From positions 1-52,343 of the forward strand of contig DASPJR010000192.1 in the NCBI GenBank assembly GCA_035628505.1: 52,343 bases of DNA, in the 5' to 3' direction. The translations under genes were made by a program, and so were the position numbers. The stretch is from DASPJR01 sp035628505 (GTDB lineage: Bacteria > Planctomycetota > SZUA-567 > H5-PLA8). The notes under the pieces are model-generated. The model ran no database searches, was not told the DNA's origin, and worked only from the letters and a program-made list of their open reading frames with translations. Below, piece after piece: positions 44,005 to 51,859 of the stretch (within the stretch, counting starts at the first letter, position 1; each line of letters opens with the position of its first letter).

Positions 44005-45057
44005 CTAGAACTCGCCGCGAGCGCTGTCGGCGCCGTGGTTGGTGAGCCCGCCCAGCGCGGCCTGGATTTCGACGACGTGGAAGTGACGATTCGCCGAGCA
44101 GAACGTGCCGGTCAGGCGCAGCTGGCGAAGCGGCTGCTTCATAAATTGCACCAGCTGCCAGCTGCGGCAGCGTTCATCATCGCCGGAATGATCGGCGAGC
44201 AACGTCCACGTCTCCGCAAAATCAGAACGGCCTTCGAGTTTGTACCGGTAGAAACGGCCTGGCTCCTTGTCCCACAGCAGAAAGCGCACCCGATCTATCG
44301 TCACTTCCTCCTTAAAGGTGACGATGAACGATTGCTGCGCGTCCATGTCGGCGTACGCGTAGCCGGCCAGATCGCCATAGTCCCAGTCGTTGCCATCGAT
44401 CAGCACATCTGGATTGATCCCGCCGCTGGCACGCGTTCCGCGCGCGGCGAGCGCCAGGTTCGTCCCCGGCTGCGGCGCCTGCGGGCCCGAGAAGGCCTGC
44501 AACTCGACGACCTGCACGGGTCCCTCGTCAGACGAGTACGCGGCGGTAACGCGAATCTGCTGAACGCTGCGCTGCTGAAAGAAGATTGTCTGCCAGCCGC
44601 GGCGCTGCTCTTCGGGATAGGTGTAATCGACAACCATCATCCAGGGCCCCTCGCACGCTGGACGCGTCTCAATCTTGTAGCGGCAAAAGCGCTCAGCAGT
44701 GTCATCCCCGAGCAGCATGCAGAGGCGCGTGAGTGGCACCGGATTGCGCAGCGTGATGATGAACGCATCCGACGGCGACTGCCGCCAGTCGAGCAGCGCC
44801 GCTCCGGCCCCTTGCGGAGAACTGACGAAATTTCCGTCGATCAGCCGGGCGGAAAATTTTCCACCGCTCGCGGTGGCGCCGTTCTCTGCCAGCGCGTGGT
44901 TGATCGCCGGATCAGGAAGCGCCGGAGCAGGAGGAGGAAGTTTCACGCGGACCGGCGGCACTTTAGTGGGCGGCTTACGGGCTGAGCTTCCAAGAAGAAA
45001 GCCGCACGCGAAAGCGCAGACGATCAGCACGCTTCCAACGATTCCGCCTCGCCGCAT
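44005..45057 (-). CDS. Exported protein with two discoidin-like (F5/8 type C) domains
   Basis: 350 residues from the ATG of MRRGGIVGSVL, with GGGAG about 8 bases before it. A signal anchor (VGSVLIVCAFACGFLLGSSA) is followed by a Pro-rich linker (PPPAPALPDPAIN). Two beta-sandwich repeats follow: INHALAENGATASGGKF with RLIDGNF, and TNLALAARGTRASGGINP with LIDGNDW. Each then shows a DWRQ/DMDAQ...FIVTL segment and ends in FQQRSVQQIRVTAAY or KQPLRQLRLTGTF. Such domains bind carbohydrate or lipid. The two copies probably arose by duplication. Function is unknown. Confidence 0.8.
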   Translation of the reverse strand: MRRGGIVGSVLIVCAFACGFLLGSSARKPPTKVPPVRVKLPPPAPALPDPAINHALAENGATASGGKFSARLIDGNFVSSPQGAGAALLDWRQSPSDAFIITLRNPVPLTRLCMLLGDDTAERFCRYKIETRPACEGPWMMVVDYTYPEEQRRGWQTIFFQQRSVQQIRVTAAYSSDEGPVQVVELQAFSGPQAPQPGTNLALAARGTRASGGINPDVLIDGNDWDYGDLAGYAYADMDAQQSFIVTFKEEVTIDRVRFLLWDKEPGRFYRYKLEGRSDFAETWTLLADHSGDDERCRSWQLVQFMKQPLRQLRLTGTFCSANRHFHVVEIQAALGGLTNHGADSARGEF

Positions 45058-45091
45058 AGCTGAAGCTCCCACTCGGAGGCTCTGTAATAAT

Positions 45092-45128
45092 AAAAACGGC
45101 CTGCGCTTTAAAGCGCAGGCCGCTTTTT
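45092..45128 (-). terminator. Rho-independent terminator of the aconitase gene
   Basis: A perfect palindrome CGGCCTGCGCTTT/AAAGCGCAGGCCG (45097-45122) has five T after it on the minus strand and, after one C, five T on the plus strand. It lies 17 bases past the acn stop and before the discoidin-like gene, and could work in both directions. Confidence 0.9.
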
Positions 45129-45144
45129 AAGAGAGCATTTTGAT

Positions 45145-47646
45145 TTACTTCTTGCGCCGCGCCGCCACCTTCTTGATGCCCTTAACGATTTTCTTCGCCT
45201 TGGCTTTCACTGCCCTGGCTTTCTTCTTCACCGCCTTGGGCGCAGGTTTCTTTCCTTTCGGAGCACTCTTTTTTGCAGGCTTGGCTTTCGCCTTTGCCTT
45301 TGTTTTCCGCGCGGACTTGGCCTTCGCCATCGCCTTCTTTTCAGATGTCACCAGCACCGGAGCTTCCATCTGCTTGAGCAGGTTCAGCGCGCTGCCGGCC
45401 TTGAACCAGAGGATCTGCTCGGCGTTGAAGCTGTGCTTGAGCGTGATCGTGTCCGAGCTGCCGTCGGCATGGCGCGCGACCATCGTCAACGGCTTGCCTG
45501 GTGCGAACGTGTTCAGGCCGGTGATGTCGATCAGGTCGTCTTCGCGAATCTTCGCGTAGTCGGCCGGATCTGCGAACGTGAGCGGCAGCATGCCCTGCTT
45601 CTTCAGGTTCGTTTCGTGAATGCGCGCGAAGCTCTTGGTGATAATCGCCACGCCCCCGAGGAAGCGCGGTTCGAGCGCAGCATGCTCGCGGCTGGAGCCT
45701 TCGCCGTAATTGTTGTCGCCCACGACGACCCACTTGATGCCGTTGGCCTTGTAATCGCGCGCGATCTCCGGGAAGGACTTTCCGGTTTCGCCCGTGCGCA
45801 GATTCTTACCCTTGCCGATTTCATTCGTGAACGCGTTGGTCGCGCCGATCAGCAGGTTGTTCGAAATGTTGTCGAGGTGGCCGCGGAACTTCAGCCACTT
45901 TCCAGCCGCCGAGATGTGGTCTGTGGTGCACTTGCCAAGCGCCTTGACGAGCACGCGCGCGCCGCTGATGTCCTGGCCATTCCACTTGTCGAACGGCGCC
46001 AGAAGCTGCAGGCGTTCGGAATTCGGCGCCACGACGACCTGGACCTTCTCGGCTTCCTTCTCGTTCGCAGGGGCCTGGAAACCCTTTTCGTCTTTCACGA
46101 AACCCTTCGCCGGAAGATCTGCCGAAACTGGCGGATCAAGCTTCACCGGGCCATTCGGCGTATCAATCGTGTCAGTCACCGGATTGAACGAGAGCGAGCC
46201 CGCAACAGTCTTAGCGACGACAACTTCCGGCGAGCCGATAAACGCGAGCGTATTATTGAAGCCGTCATTGCGGCCGCGGAAGTTGCGATTGAAGCTCGTG
46301 ACAATCACGTTCGGCTTGGCCTGCTCGGCAGCGACTTCTTCCGGCCGCATGCCTTCGCGCTTCCACTGGCCGATGCACGGGCCGCAGGCGTTGGCAAGGA
46401 TCGTGGCACCAAATTCCTTGAGCGTTTCAAGCTGGCCGTCGCGCGTGAGCGTCGCGTAGACCTGGTCTGAGCCGGGCGTCACCAGCAGCGGCGCCTTGGG
46501 CTTGATGCCCTTTGTCAGCGCCTGACGGGCGACGTGCGCCGCGCGGCCGATGTCCTCATACGAGCTGTTCGTGCACGAACCGATCAGGCCGACGCGGACT
46601 TCGTCCGGGTAATTCTCCTTCTGCTGGTGCTCCTTCATCTGGGACGCCGAGTGCGCGATGTCGGGGCTGTGCGGCCCGACGAGCATCGGTTCGAGCGTGT
46701 TCAGATCGATTTCGATCACCTGGTCATAGTACTTTTCCGGGTTGGCATGAGCGTCCGGATCAGCATTCAGCGAATTGGCGTACTTCTTCGCTTCGGCTGC
46801 GATGTCCGCGCGGAAGGTGCTGTTGAGGTAATCGACGGTGCGATCGTCGAAGGGGAAGACCGAGGTCGTCGCGCCCAGTTCGGCGCCCATGTTCGTGATC
46901 GTGCCGCGGCCGGTGAGGCTGATGCTCGCGACGCCTTCGCCGAAGTACTCGACGATCTTGTTCGTTCCGCCGGCGCAGGTGAGGATCTCGAGCATCTTCA
47001 GGATGACATCCTTCGGGCTGGTCCAGCCGTTGAGCTTGCCCTTCAGGCGCACGCCGATCAGCTTCGGATTGAGCAGTTCCCACGGCATTCCGGCCATCAC
47101 GTCCACCGCGTCAGCGCCGCCGACGCCGATGGCGAGCATGCCCATGCCGCCTGCATTCGGTGTGTGGCTGTCGGTGCCGATCATCAGGCCGCCCGGGAAG
47201 GCGTAATTTTCAAGCACGACCTGGTGAATAATTCCCGCGCCAGGCTTCCAGAAACCCATGCCGTACTTCTTGGCCGACGTGGCGAGGAAGTCGAAGACTT
47301 CCTTGTTCTCTTTGAGCGCGACCGGCATATCGACTTCCGCACCGGCGCGGCCGATGATCAAGTGATCGCAGTGCACGGTGGTTGGAACCGCCACGCGCTT
47401 CTTGCCGCTGGAGATGAACTGCAGAATAGCCATCTGCGCCGTGGCGTCCTGCAGCGCGATGCGGTCCGGGCGCAGCATGAGGAAGCTCTCGCCACGCTTG
47501 AGTTCCTGCGACTCGGGCTGATCGAGATGTGCGAAGAGGATTTTTTCTGCCTGCGTGAGGTTCCGGCCCAGGCGCCGGCGCAGCAGATTGTGGCGCGCAG
47601 TCAGCGTCCCGTAGAGCTTCTTGATCATTTCGAGTTGTTCGGACAT
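45145..47646 (-). CDS. acn: Aconitate hydratase with a lysine-rich C-terminal tail
   Basis: Converts citrate to isocitrate in the TCA cycle using a 4Fe-4S cluster. 833 residues. Cluster ligands are in LIGSCTNSSYEDIGRAAH and LANACGPCIGQWKREGM; the swivel domain has GDNNYGEGSSREHAALEPRF with the catalytic Ser. The order resembles the long aconitase class (TIGR01342-like, from memory), starting MSEQLEMIKKLYGTL. Aconitase sequence ends at QMEAPVLVT (about residue 767). It is followed by 66 residues of which 31 are Lys or Arg (KKAMAKAKSARKTKAKAKAK and onward, to KKVAARRKK), with Ala and Pro between. That tail resembles histone H1 and bacterial H1-like proteins. No frame change occurs before the stop. 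Confidence 0.95.
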   Translation of the reverse strand: MSEQLEMIKKLYGTLTARHNLLRRRLGRNLTQAEKILFAHLDQPESQELKRGESFLMLRPDRIALQDATAQMAILQFISSGKKRVAVPTTVHCDHLIIGRAGAEVDMPVALKENKEVFDFLATSAKKYGMGFWKPGAGIIHQVVLENYAFPGGLMIGTDSHTPNAGGMGMLAIGVGGADAVDVMAGMPWELLNPKLIGVRLKGKLNGWTSPKDVILKMLEILTCAGGTNKIVEYFGEGVASISLTGRGTITNMGAELGATTSVFPFDDRTVDYLNSTFRADIAAEAKKYANSLNADPDAHANPEKYYDQVIEIDLNTLEPMLVGPHSPDIAHSASQMKEHQQKENYPDEVRVGLIGSCTNSSYEDIGRAAHVARQALTKGIKPKAPLLVTPGSDQVYATLTRDGQLETLKEFGATILANACGPCIGQWKREGMRPEEVAAEQAKPNVIVTSFNRNFRGRNDGFNNTLAFIGSPEVVVAKTVAGSLSFNPVTDTIDTPNGPVKLDPPVSADLPAKGFVKDEKGFQAPANEKEAEKVQVVVAPNSERLQLLAPFDKWNGQDISGARVLVKALGKCTTDHISAAGKWLKFRGHLDNISNNLLIGATNAFTNEIGKGKNLRTGETGKSFPEIARDYKANGIKWVVVGDNNYGEGSSREHAALEPRFLGGVAIITKSFARIHETNLKKQGMLPLTFADPADYAKIREDDLIDITGLNTFAPGKPLTMVARHADGSSDTITLKHSFNAEQILWFKAGSALNLLKQMEAPVLVTSEKKAMAKAKSARKTKAKAKAKPAKKSAPKGKKPAPKAVKKKARAVKAKAKKIVKGIKKVAARRKK

Positions 47647-47745
47647 GGGTTTATCGGGGCTCCTTGTTTTGCCAAAATGGTACTTTCTTTATATCAAGAA
47701 ACCTGTCCGGCTCAAATGCGAGATTTAGGGGGATGGCGTTACTTA

Positions 47746-47795
47746 GCTGGGTGGCCGCAGTTGTGCCACGCCACGTAGCGAAGCGAAGTGGTGTG
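47746..47795 (+). repeat. REP-like repeat, left arm beside the transposase
   Basis: GCTGGGTGGCCGCAGTTGTG then CCACGCCACGTAGCGAAGCG and AAGTGGTGTG. The reverse complement recurs at 48450-48500 with a few changes. Inner palindrome CCACG/CGTAG...AAGTGG. Confidence 0.9.
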
Positions 47796-47803
47796 CCGAG
47801 CCG

Positions 47804-48373
47804 CTATGCATCCACCCAGTCGTCCACTTTCAACGGTTCGCCGTCGCGCGATCCAAGTACCAGCCAGCGGAAGCTGGACCAGCGCCACTGCTCGATCGAT
47901 TTCACGAGACGCCGTTTTACGGGGTTTTTATGGCAGTATTCAGCGCGGTGAATCACCGCCTCCCAGCTCGTCAGGTTACGATCATAGCCGCCCCCACCGA
48001 GCCAGAACTTGTACTTTCGCTCGCCTGATTCATTGACTTCAAGTTTGCTCAGCAAACCCGAACGCTCTGCCTTTAATCGCTCCAGAATTCTTAGGGCAAC
48101 GGGCTTCTTAACCTGATAGAGAAAGCGTGAGATGTCATACGTTCCCATTCGAGGCCGTACAAGCAGATGGACGTGCTCAGGCATGAAAACGTAGGCCCAT
48201 AACGCGTAGTTCAACTCGTTGCAAGCGTTCCGAACAGATTCTCCCAGCCACGTCTTCCACACTTCATTCGTGAGCAATGGGAGCCGGTCATTGCATGAAA
48301 AGGTGAGAAAATGAACGTGTCCAGGAACGTTCAAGCGCTTCACTTGCTTGTAATAAAAGCCAGCCTCTTCCAT
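47804..48373 (-). CDS. REP-associated tyrosine transposase (RAYT, IS200-like)
   Basis: 189 residues of the Y1 HUH fold. The metal-binding HUH motif is YVFMPEHVHLLVRPRMG and the nucleophile is the Tyr in AVIHRAEYCHKNPVKRRLV, as in TnpA-REP proteins. The N-terminus (RLNVPGHVHFLTFSCNDRLP) and the conserved ending VKSIEQWRWSSFRWLVLG agree. RAYTs cut and move REP sequences; here inverted REP-like arms flank the gene exactly on both sides (47746-47795 and 48450-48500). The start at MEEAGFYYKQVKRL is plausible. It could be an active unit or a fixed remnant. Confidence 0.92.
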   Translation of the reverse strand: MEEAGFYYKQVKRLNVPGHVHFLTFSCNDRLPLLTNEVWKTWLGESVRNACNELNYALWAYVFMPEHVHLLVRPRMGTYDISRFLYQVKKPVALRILERLKAERSGLLSKLEVNESGERKYKFWLGGGGYDRNLTSWEAVIHRAEYCHKNPVKRRLVKSIEQWRWSSFRWLVLGSRDGEPLKVDDWVDA

Positions 48374-48449
48374 AAGAATTAGACTGTATGACTCTAATTA
48401 ACGGTTTGAAGCGAAAGATAGAGGCTGCACTGAATGTGATGGGTCTTCG

Positions 48450-48500
48450 CACACCACTTCGCTCCGCTTCGTGGCGTGGCACAAACAGCAGCCACCCAGC
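48450..48500 (-). repeat. REP-like repeat, right arm beside the transposase
   Basis: CACACCACTTCGCTCCGCTT, CGTGGCGTGGCACAAACAGC, AGCCACCCAGC. It is the inverted copy of 47746-47795; the two arms put the transposase between opposed ends. Confidence 0.9.
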
Positions 48501-48514
48501 ATTCAATACCAACT

Positions 48515-50050
48515 TTACTGCCCGGCGCTCTGCAGTTTCTGGACCAGCTCGGCCTTCTCTTCATCGCTGAGCTTGCCGTCGCCATCTTTGTCGAAGGCGT
48601 TCATCATCTCTTTGAGCATCTCGCCGCGCTTGCCGCTCAGCGCGCCGATGCCCTCGCCACTGAGGCTCTGCAGGAGTTTCTTGAGCATACCCTGCCGCAT
48701 CAGGCCGGCGTCTGAAGCGCGCTCGGGGACGAACTGCAGGAAGAGGATCGCCATCTCGTCTTCAGTCTGCTCACCCCAGGTCACGCGTTTGGGCGGGTTG
48801 CTGGGATTGCGGATGTTTTCAGCGCTGTTGTCGTAAGTAAATTCCATGCTCAGCTTTGTTCCTTTGGGCAGCTTGAGCGGCTTTTCATACAGGTACTGAT
48901 CCTGCCAGTTAAAGTCCCAATCCTTGATCCAGATCAAAGGCTGAATTTTGCCATCCGGCAGCGTGGCCTCGGCTTTCATCTCGCGACAGATCAGATGCGC
49001 GTGCGGCGTAATGCCCAGCAGCTGCGTGTCGATCGGTGTCACGTACGTGTCGCTTACTTTGTAATTCTTCTCGCCCGGCGGAATGTCGATTTTGCGCGAG
49101 CGCAGCGCAAAGCCCTGCACGACTTTTTCCGGCGTCTTCTTTGTGAAGTAAATGCCGACCGAGGACTGCTCTTTCTCCGGCTTGCCGGATGGATGGAAAT
49201 GAATCTGCAGCACGAAATCGGACCCTTTGTTCATCTTGCGTCCGGCGTCATCGGACAGGCGGCGCGCGAAAGCGCCTGGTGCCCAGCCGCCGAGTCCGCC
49301 CGTTGGAATGATTCCCGGACCGGCGAAACTCTTGTAGCCCGGCTCGGGATCCTGCGCATCTTTGCGCCGTGCGGCGCCGGTGGTGTCCAGGAAAAATAAC
49401 GCGTGATGCACGACCTTGCGGTTGCTCGGACGGTATTCGACAGCAGCCACGTACTTGTCTTCGGGAATATCCATCGGCAGCACGAAGCAGCGGTACACGT
49501 CCTTGCCCTCGGCAGGTACCGTGTACGCCTCGGGCATCTTTAAAATTAGATCGGGCTCCCCGAGGCTCCAGCCATCTTTAAATTGCGGTGCCGGCGGCAG
49601 ATCGGCCGCATTGCCCTCGATGCTCCCCTGCTCCACCCATTTCGTAATCGTGGCGATCTGCTGATCGCTGAGCCGGCGTGCGTCGTGGAAATCGCCGTAG
49701 CCGGGTTCAGCTTTCCACGGCGGCATGAAGCGCGACTTGGTCACGCGCGCGATCTGTTTGGCGTGGCTCTTCGCATCGGCATAGTTGTTCAGCGCGAATG
49801 GCGCGACTTCACCATCACGATGGCAGCCCGTGCAATTGGCAAAGATGATCGGCGCAACATGCTTGTTGAACGTGACCGGCTCGTCGGCCGCGCCTGCAGC
49901 GTGTAACGAACAGGACCTCAACGCAGAGGCACAGAGGACACAGAGTACGCGGAGAAATAAAAGTTTAAGGTTTGTGGTTTCTAGTTTCTGGTTAACGGCA
50001 ACCAGAAACCGAAAACTAGAAACCAGAAACCGCAGTTTGCTCGCGTTCAT
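48515..50050 (-). CDS. Secreted cytochrome c / copper type II monooxygenase-like protein with C-terminal EF-hand
   Basis: 511 residues. A haem c site is at C73-x-x-C76-H77 (FANCTGCHRDGEVAPF). The middle part has the beta-sandwich and His motifs of copper type II ascorbate-dependent monooxygenases (VVHHALFFLDTTG, VLQIHFHPSGKPEKEQSS, GITPHAHLICREMKAEA), although enzymatic action is unproven. An EF-hand (DKDGDGKLSDEE) ends the protein. Its first 50 residues come from dispersed repeats: the CCAGAAACC hairpin gives LRFLVSSFRFLVAVNQ and the CGCAGAG tract gives LLFLRVLCVLCASALRS, together acting like a signal peptide. The ATG overlaps the redoxin stop. Confidence 0.86.
   Translation of the reverse strand: MNASKLRFLVSSFRFLVAVNQKLETTNLKLLFLRVLCVLCASALRSCSLHAAGAADEPVTFNKHVAPIIFANCTGCHRDGEVAPFALNNYADAKSHAKQIARVTKSRFMPPWKAEPGYGDFHDARRLSDQQIATITKWVEQGSIEGNAADLPPAPQFKDGWSLGEPDLILKMPEAYTVPAEGKDVYRCFVLPMDIPEDKYVAAVEYRPSNRKVVHHALFFLDTTGAARRKDAQDPEPGYKSFAGPGIIPTGGLGGWAPGAFARRLSDDAGRKMNKGSDFVLQIHFHPSGKPEKEQSSVGIYFTKKTPEKVVQGFALRSRKIDIPPGEKNYKVSDTYVTPIDTQLLGITPHAHLICREMKAEATLPDGKIQPLIWIKDWDFNWQDQYLYEKPLKLPKGTKLSMEFTYDNSAENIRNPSNPPKRVTWGEQTEDEMAILFLQFVPERASDAGLMRQGMLKKLLQSLSGEGIGALSGKRGEMLKEMMNAFDKDGDGKLSDEEKAELVQKLQSAGQ
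49924..50032. repeat. Repeats inside the cytochrome-like coding region
   Basis: CAGAGGCACAGAGGACACAG at 49924-49943 continues to GTACGCGG; the CCAGAAACC hairpin, copy 3, is at 49969-50032 (TTTCTAGTTTCTGGTT pairing with AACCAGAAACC and AACTAGAAACCAGAAACC). Both are read in frame. Confidence 0.8.
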
Positions 50051-50607
50051 TTTTCAGCTCCCATGTCGGAGATCAGGCATCCGACCGCCTGCGTGCGCGG
50101 ATTCTTGATTTCTTTTCCAGCCAGCAGCGCCTCGAGCGCCTCGCGCAGATCGTGCTGCGAAGGGGCAAAGCGCGGCTTGCCGAGGTCTACGTAAAGATCG
50201 TTGATGCGCCCGCGGTACTGCAGTTTGCCATCCGCTGAAAACACGGCCGCTTCGGGCGTGACCGTGGCACCCGCGTGCTTGACCAGCTCGTGTTTGGGAT
50301 CAAGCAGCACCGGGCAGTCATAACCGAATTCCGCCGCGTGCTTCCTGGCGGCCTCAGCCGTCAATTCGGCCTGCGCATGCACCAAGCAGATGCGCACGCC
50401 GCGCTTGCCGAAGTCGCCGCAGATGCGCTTTATCTCGGGAGCCATCTTGTTAGCGATAGGGCAATCGTGCGCGATGAAGATCAGAACCAGAGCTTTGTCG
50501 ATTTTCTCAAACGGCCGCTGCGCCTGACCGTTCATGTCACGAAATTCCAGCTCGCCTGCGGCGGCCAGCGGAGAGATCAAAACAAGGAGCAATCCAAAAA
50601 GTTTCAT
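50047..50607 (-). CDS. Secreted redoxin-domain (TlpA-like) protein
   Basis: 186 residues, starting at MKLFGLLLVLISPLAAAG, a signal peptide; an upstream open frame to 50715 is not needed. The thioredoxin-like fold is seen as ALVLIFIAHDCPIANKMAPE, where CPIANK stands for the usual CxxC, and ATVTPEAAVFSADGKLQYRG with the cis-Pro. The end RTQAVGCLISDMG carries a second Cys seen in relatives from Planctomycetes and Acidobacteria, which are regularly encoded next to cytochrome/copper-monooxygenase-like proteins. Only one Cys is at the active site, so it is more like a peroxiredoxin or thiol oxidase than a disulfide reductase. Confidence 0.87.
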   Translation of the reverse strand: MKLFGLLLVLISPLAAAGELEFRDMNGQAQRPFEKIDKALVLIFIAHDCPIANKMAPEIKRICGDFGKRGVRICLVHAQAELTAEAARKHAAEFGYDCPVLLDPKHELVKHAGATVTPEAAVFSADGKLQYRGRINDLYVDLGKPRFAPSQHDLREALEALLAGKEIKNPRTQAVGCLISDMGAEK

Positions 50608-50831
50608 GTGGCGAATTCCTGCATCCCGTGTGGGATTGTCGATCATCTCCGGTGCCAGGCGAGTCCAAAACCACGTTCGGCGATTGCTTGCGCAAACATC
50701 AGACCTCAATCGCAAAACTGTGCACTTCGAGCCGCAACGCTTCAGGTTTCAGTCCTGTAAGTGAGGGCCTGTATTTTTTTCCCGGTTTCGGCTATATTCG
50801 GCGCGGTCTACAGCAGAGGCAGGCTTTGGCA

Positions 50832-51827
50832 ATGAAATCCAATCTTATTCTCGTAATGATCGGCGCCGCAGCCGCGGCATTATGCTTCGGTGCATGGATG
50901 TCTCTCAAAGGTGCACCGCCGCAGTCCGTGGCCGAAAAGCCGAACACGCAGGCGGCCATTCCACAGGTCGTCAGCGTCCTGACCAGCCCCGACCCGGCCG
51001 TGCGCAGCGCAGCCATTAAGACACTCGGCAGCCACATCGCCTCTGATCCGGCACTCGCCGCGGCGATCGATGAGGCGCTCGTCGAACGCGACAACGCCGT
51101 CGTCCGTGCCGCTCAGCGCACGCGCCAGCCACTGCCCATGATGCAGCATGATTTCCTTGCGGAGCGCCGCGTAGATGCGGAGCGCCGAGCAGACGGTGCG
51201 GTAAAAAAGGAGGTGCCGGAACTCCTGCGCAAGCGGCACCACAAATTGATGTTAGAGGCAGATGAGGCGCTCGCCAGGAATGATGTTGAAGGGGCCATTG
51301 TGAGCCTGGACCTGGCGAAATCGCTCGGACTGGGCGAATTCGATCCCAGAGCGCGTGAGACTGAGCGCGAATTAGAAACGCGAATTGCCCAGCGGCGCAG
51401 GGAAGGCGGCGAAGCCGGCCGCGGAATGCCCGGCAGGGCTCCGGCGCAGCCCCGCGCACCCGGCGAGTTCAAACCCGCCGAAGGCGAAATGGGCCGGCGC
51501 GAACAGGTCATGCTGTTCATCCGTGAAGCTGAAGAACTGGCCGAGAAAAAGAATTTCGACGCAGCGTTGCTGACGCTCGACCGCGCCCGTACCGCATTCC
51601 CCGACGACCGCCGGCTGGCCGACGTTCGCCAACGGGTGGAAATGGCGCGCGCCAATCCCGATCGCCAGAGGCTTGCCGGACGTGAAGAGCTCCGCCGCAG
51701 ACGCGAGAACAATGTCGGCGAGCTCAATCCATTCGATAACAATGAAAAGGATCCGCAGGTTAAGAAAGAGGATCCAAATCTTCCGCCCAGGAATAAAAAA
51801 GCAGGCGAAATCAATCCCTTTGAATAG
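50832..51827 (+). CDS. Exported HEAT/TPR-like protein of unknown function
   Basis: 331 residues with a membrane or signal segment (LILVMIGAAAAALCFGAWMS). A short HEAT-like unit follows (SVLTSPDPAVRSAAIKTLGS), then long charged helices (LMLEADEALARNDVEGAIVS and REAEELAEKKNFDAALLTLD) that look like two TPR units. The C-terminus has a duplicated motif: NNVGELNPFDNNEKDP and NKKAGEINPFE. No catalytic motif is seen. The ATG has only a weak upstream AGG. The next gene has a similar HEAT-like build and lies 32 bases downstream. Confidence 0.75.
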   Translation: MKSNLILVMIGAAAAALCFGAWMSLKGAPPQSVAEKPNTQAAIPQVVSVLTSPDPAVRSAAIKTLGSHIASDPALAAAIDEALVERDNAVVRAAQRTRQPLPMMQHDFLAERRVDAERRADGAVKKEVPELLRKRHHKLMLEADEALARNDVEGAIVSLDLAKSLGLGEFDPRARETERELETRIAQRRREGGEAGRGMPGRAPAQPRAPGEFKPAEGEMGRREQVMLFIREAEELAEKKNFDAALLTLDRARTAFPDDRRLADVRQRVEMARANPDRQRLAGREELRRRRENNVGELNPFDNNEKDPQVKKEDPNLPPRNKKAGEINPFE

Positions 51828-51859
51828 CACCAGGTAAGCACCCGCTGGAGAGTATTGCA

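Noticed and set aside
45433..46470. 345-codon open frame opposite aconitase
   Set aside because: Shadow frame; no conserved motif.
50628..50831. N-terminal extension of the HEAT/TPR-like gene
   Set aside because: The signal peptide begins at 50832; upstream codons overlap the redoxin leader on the opposite strand and have no typical composition.
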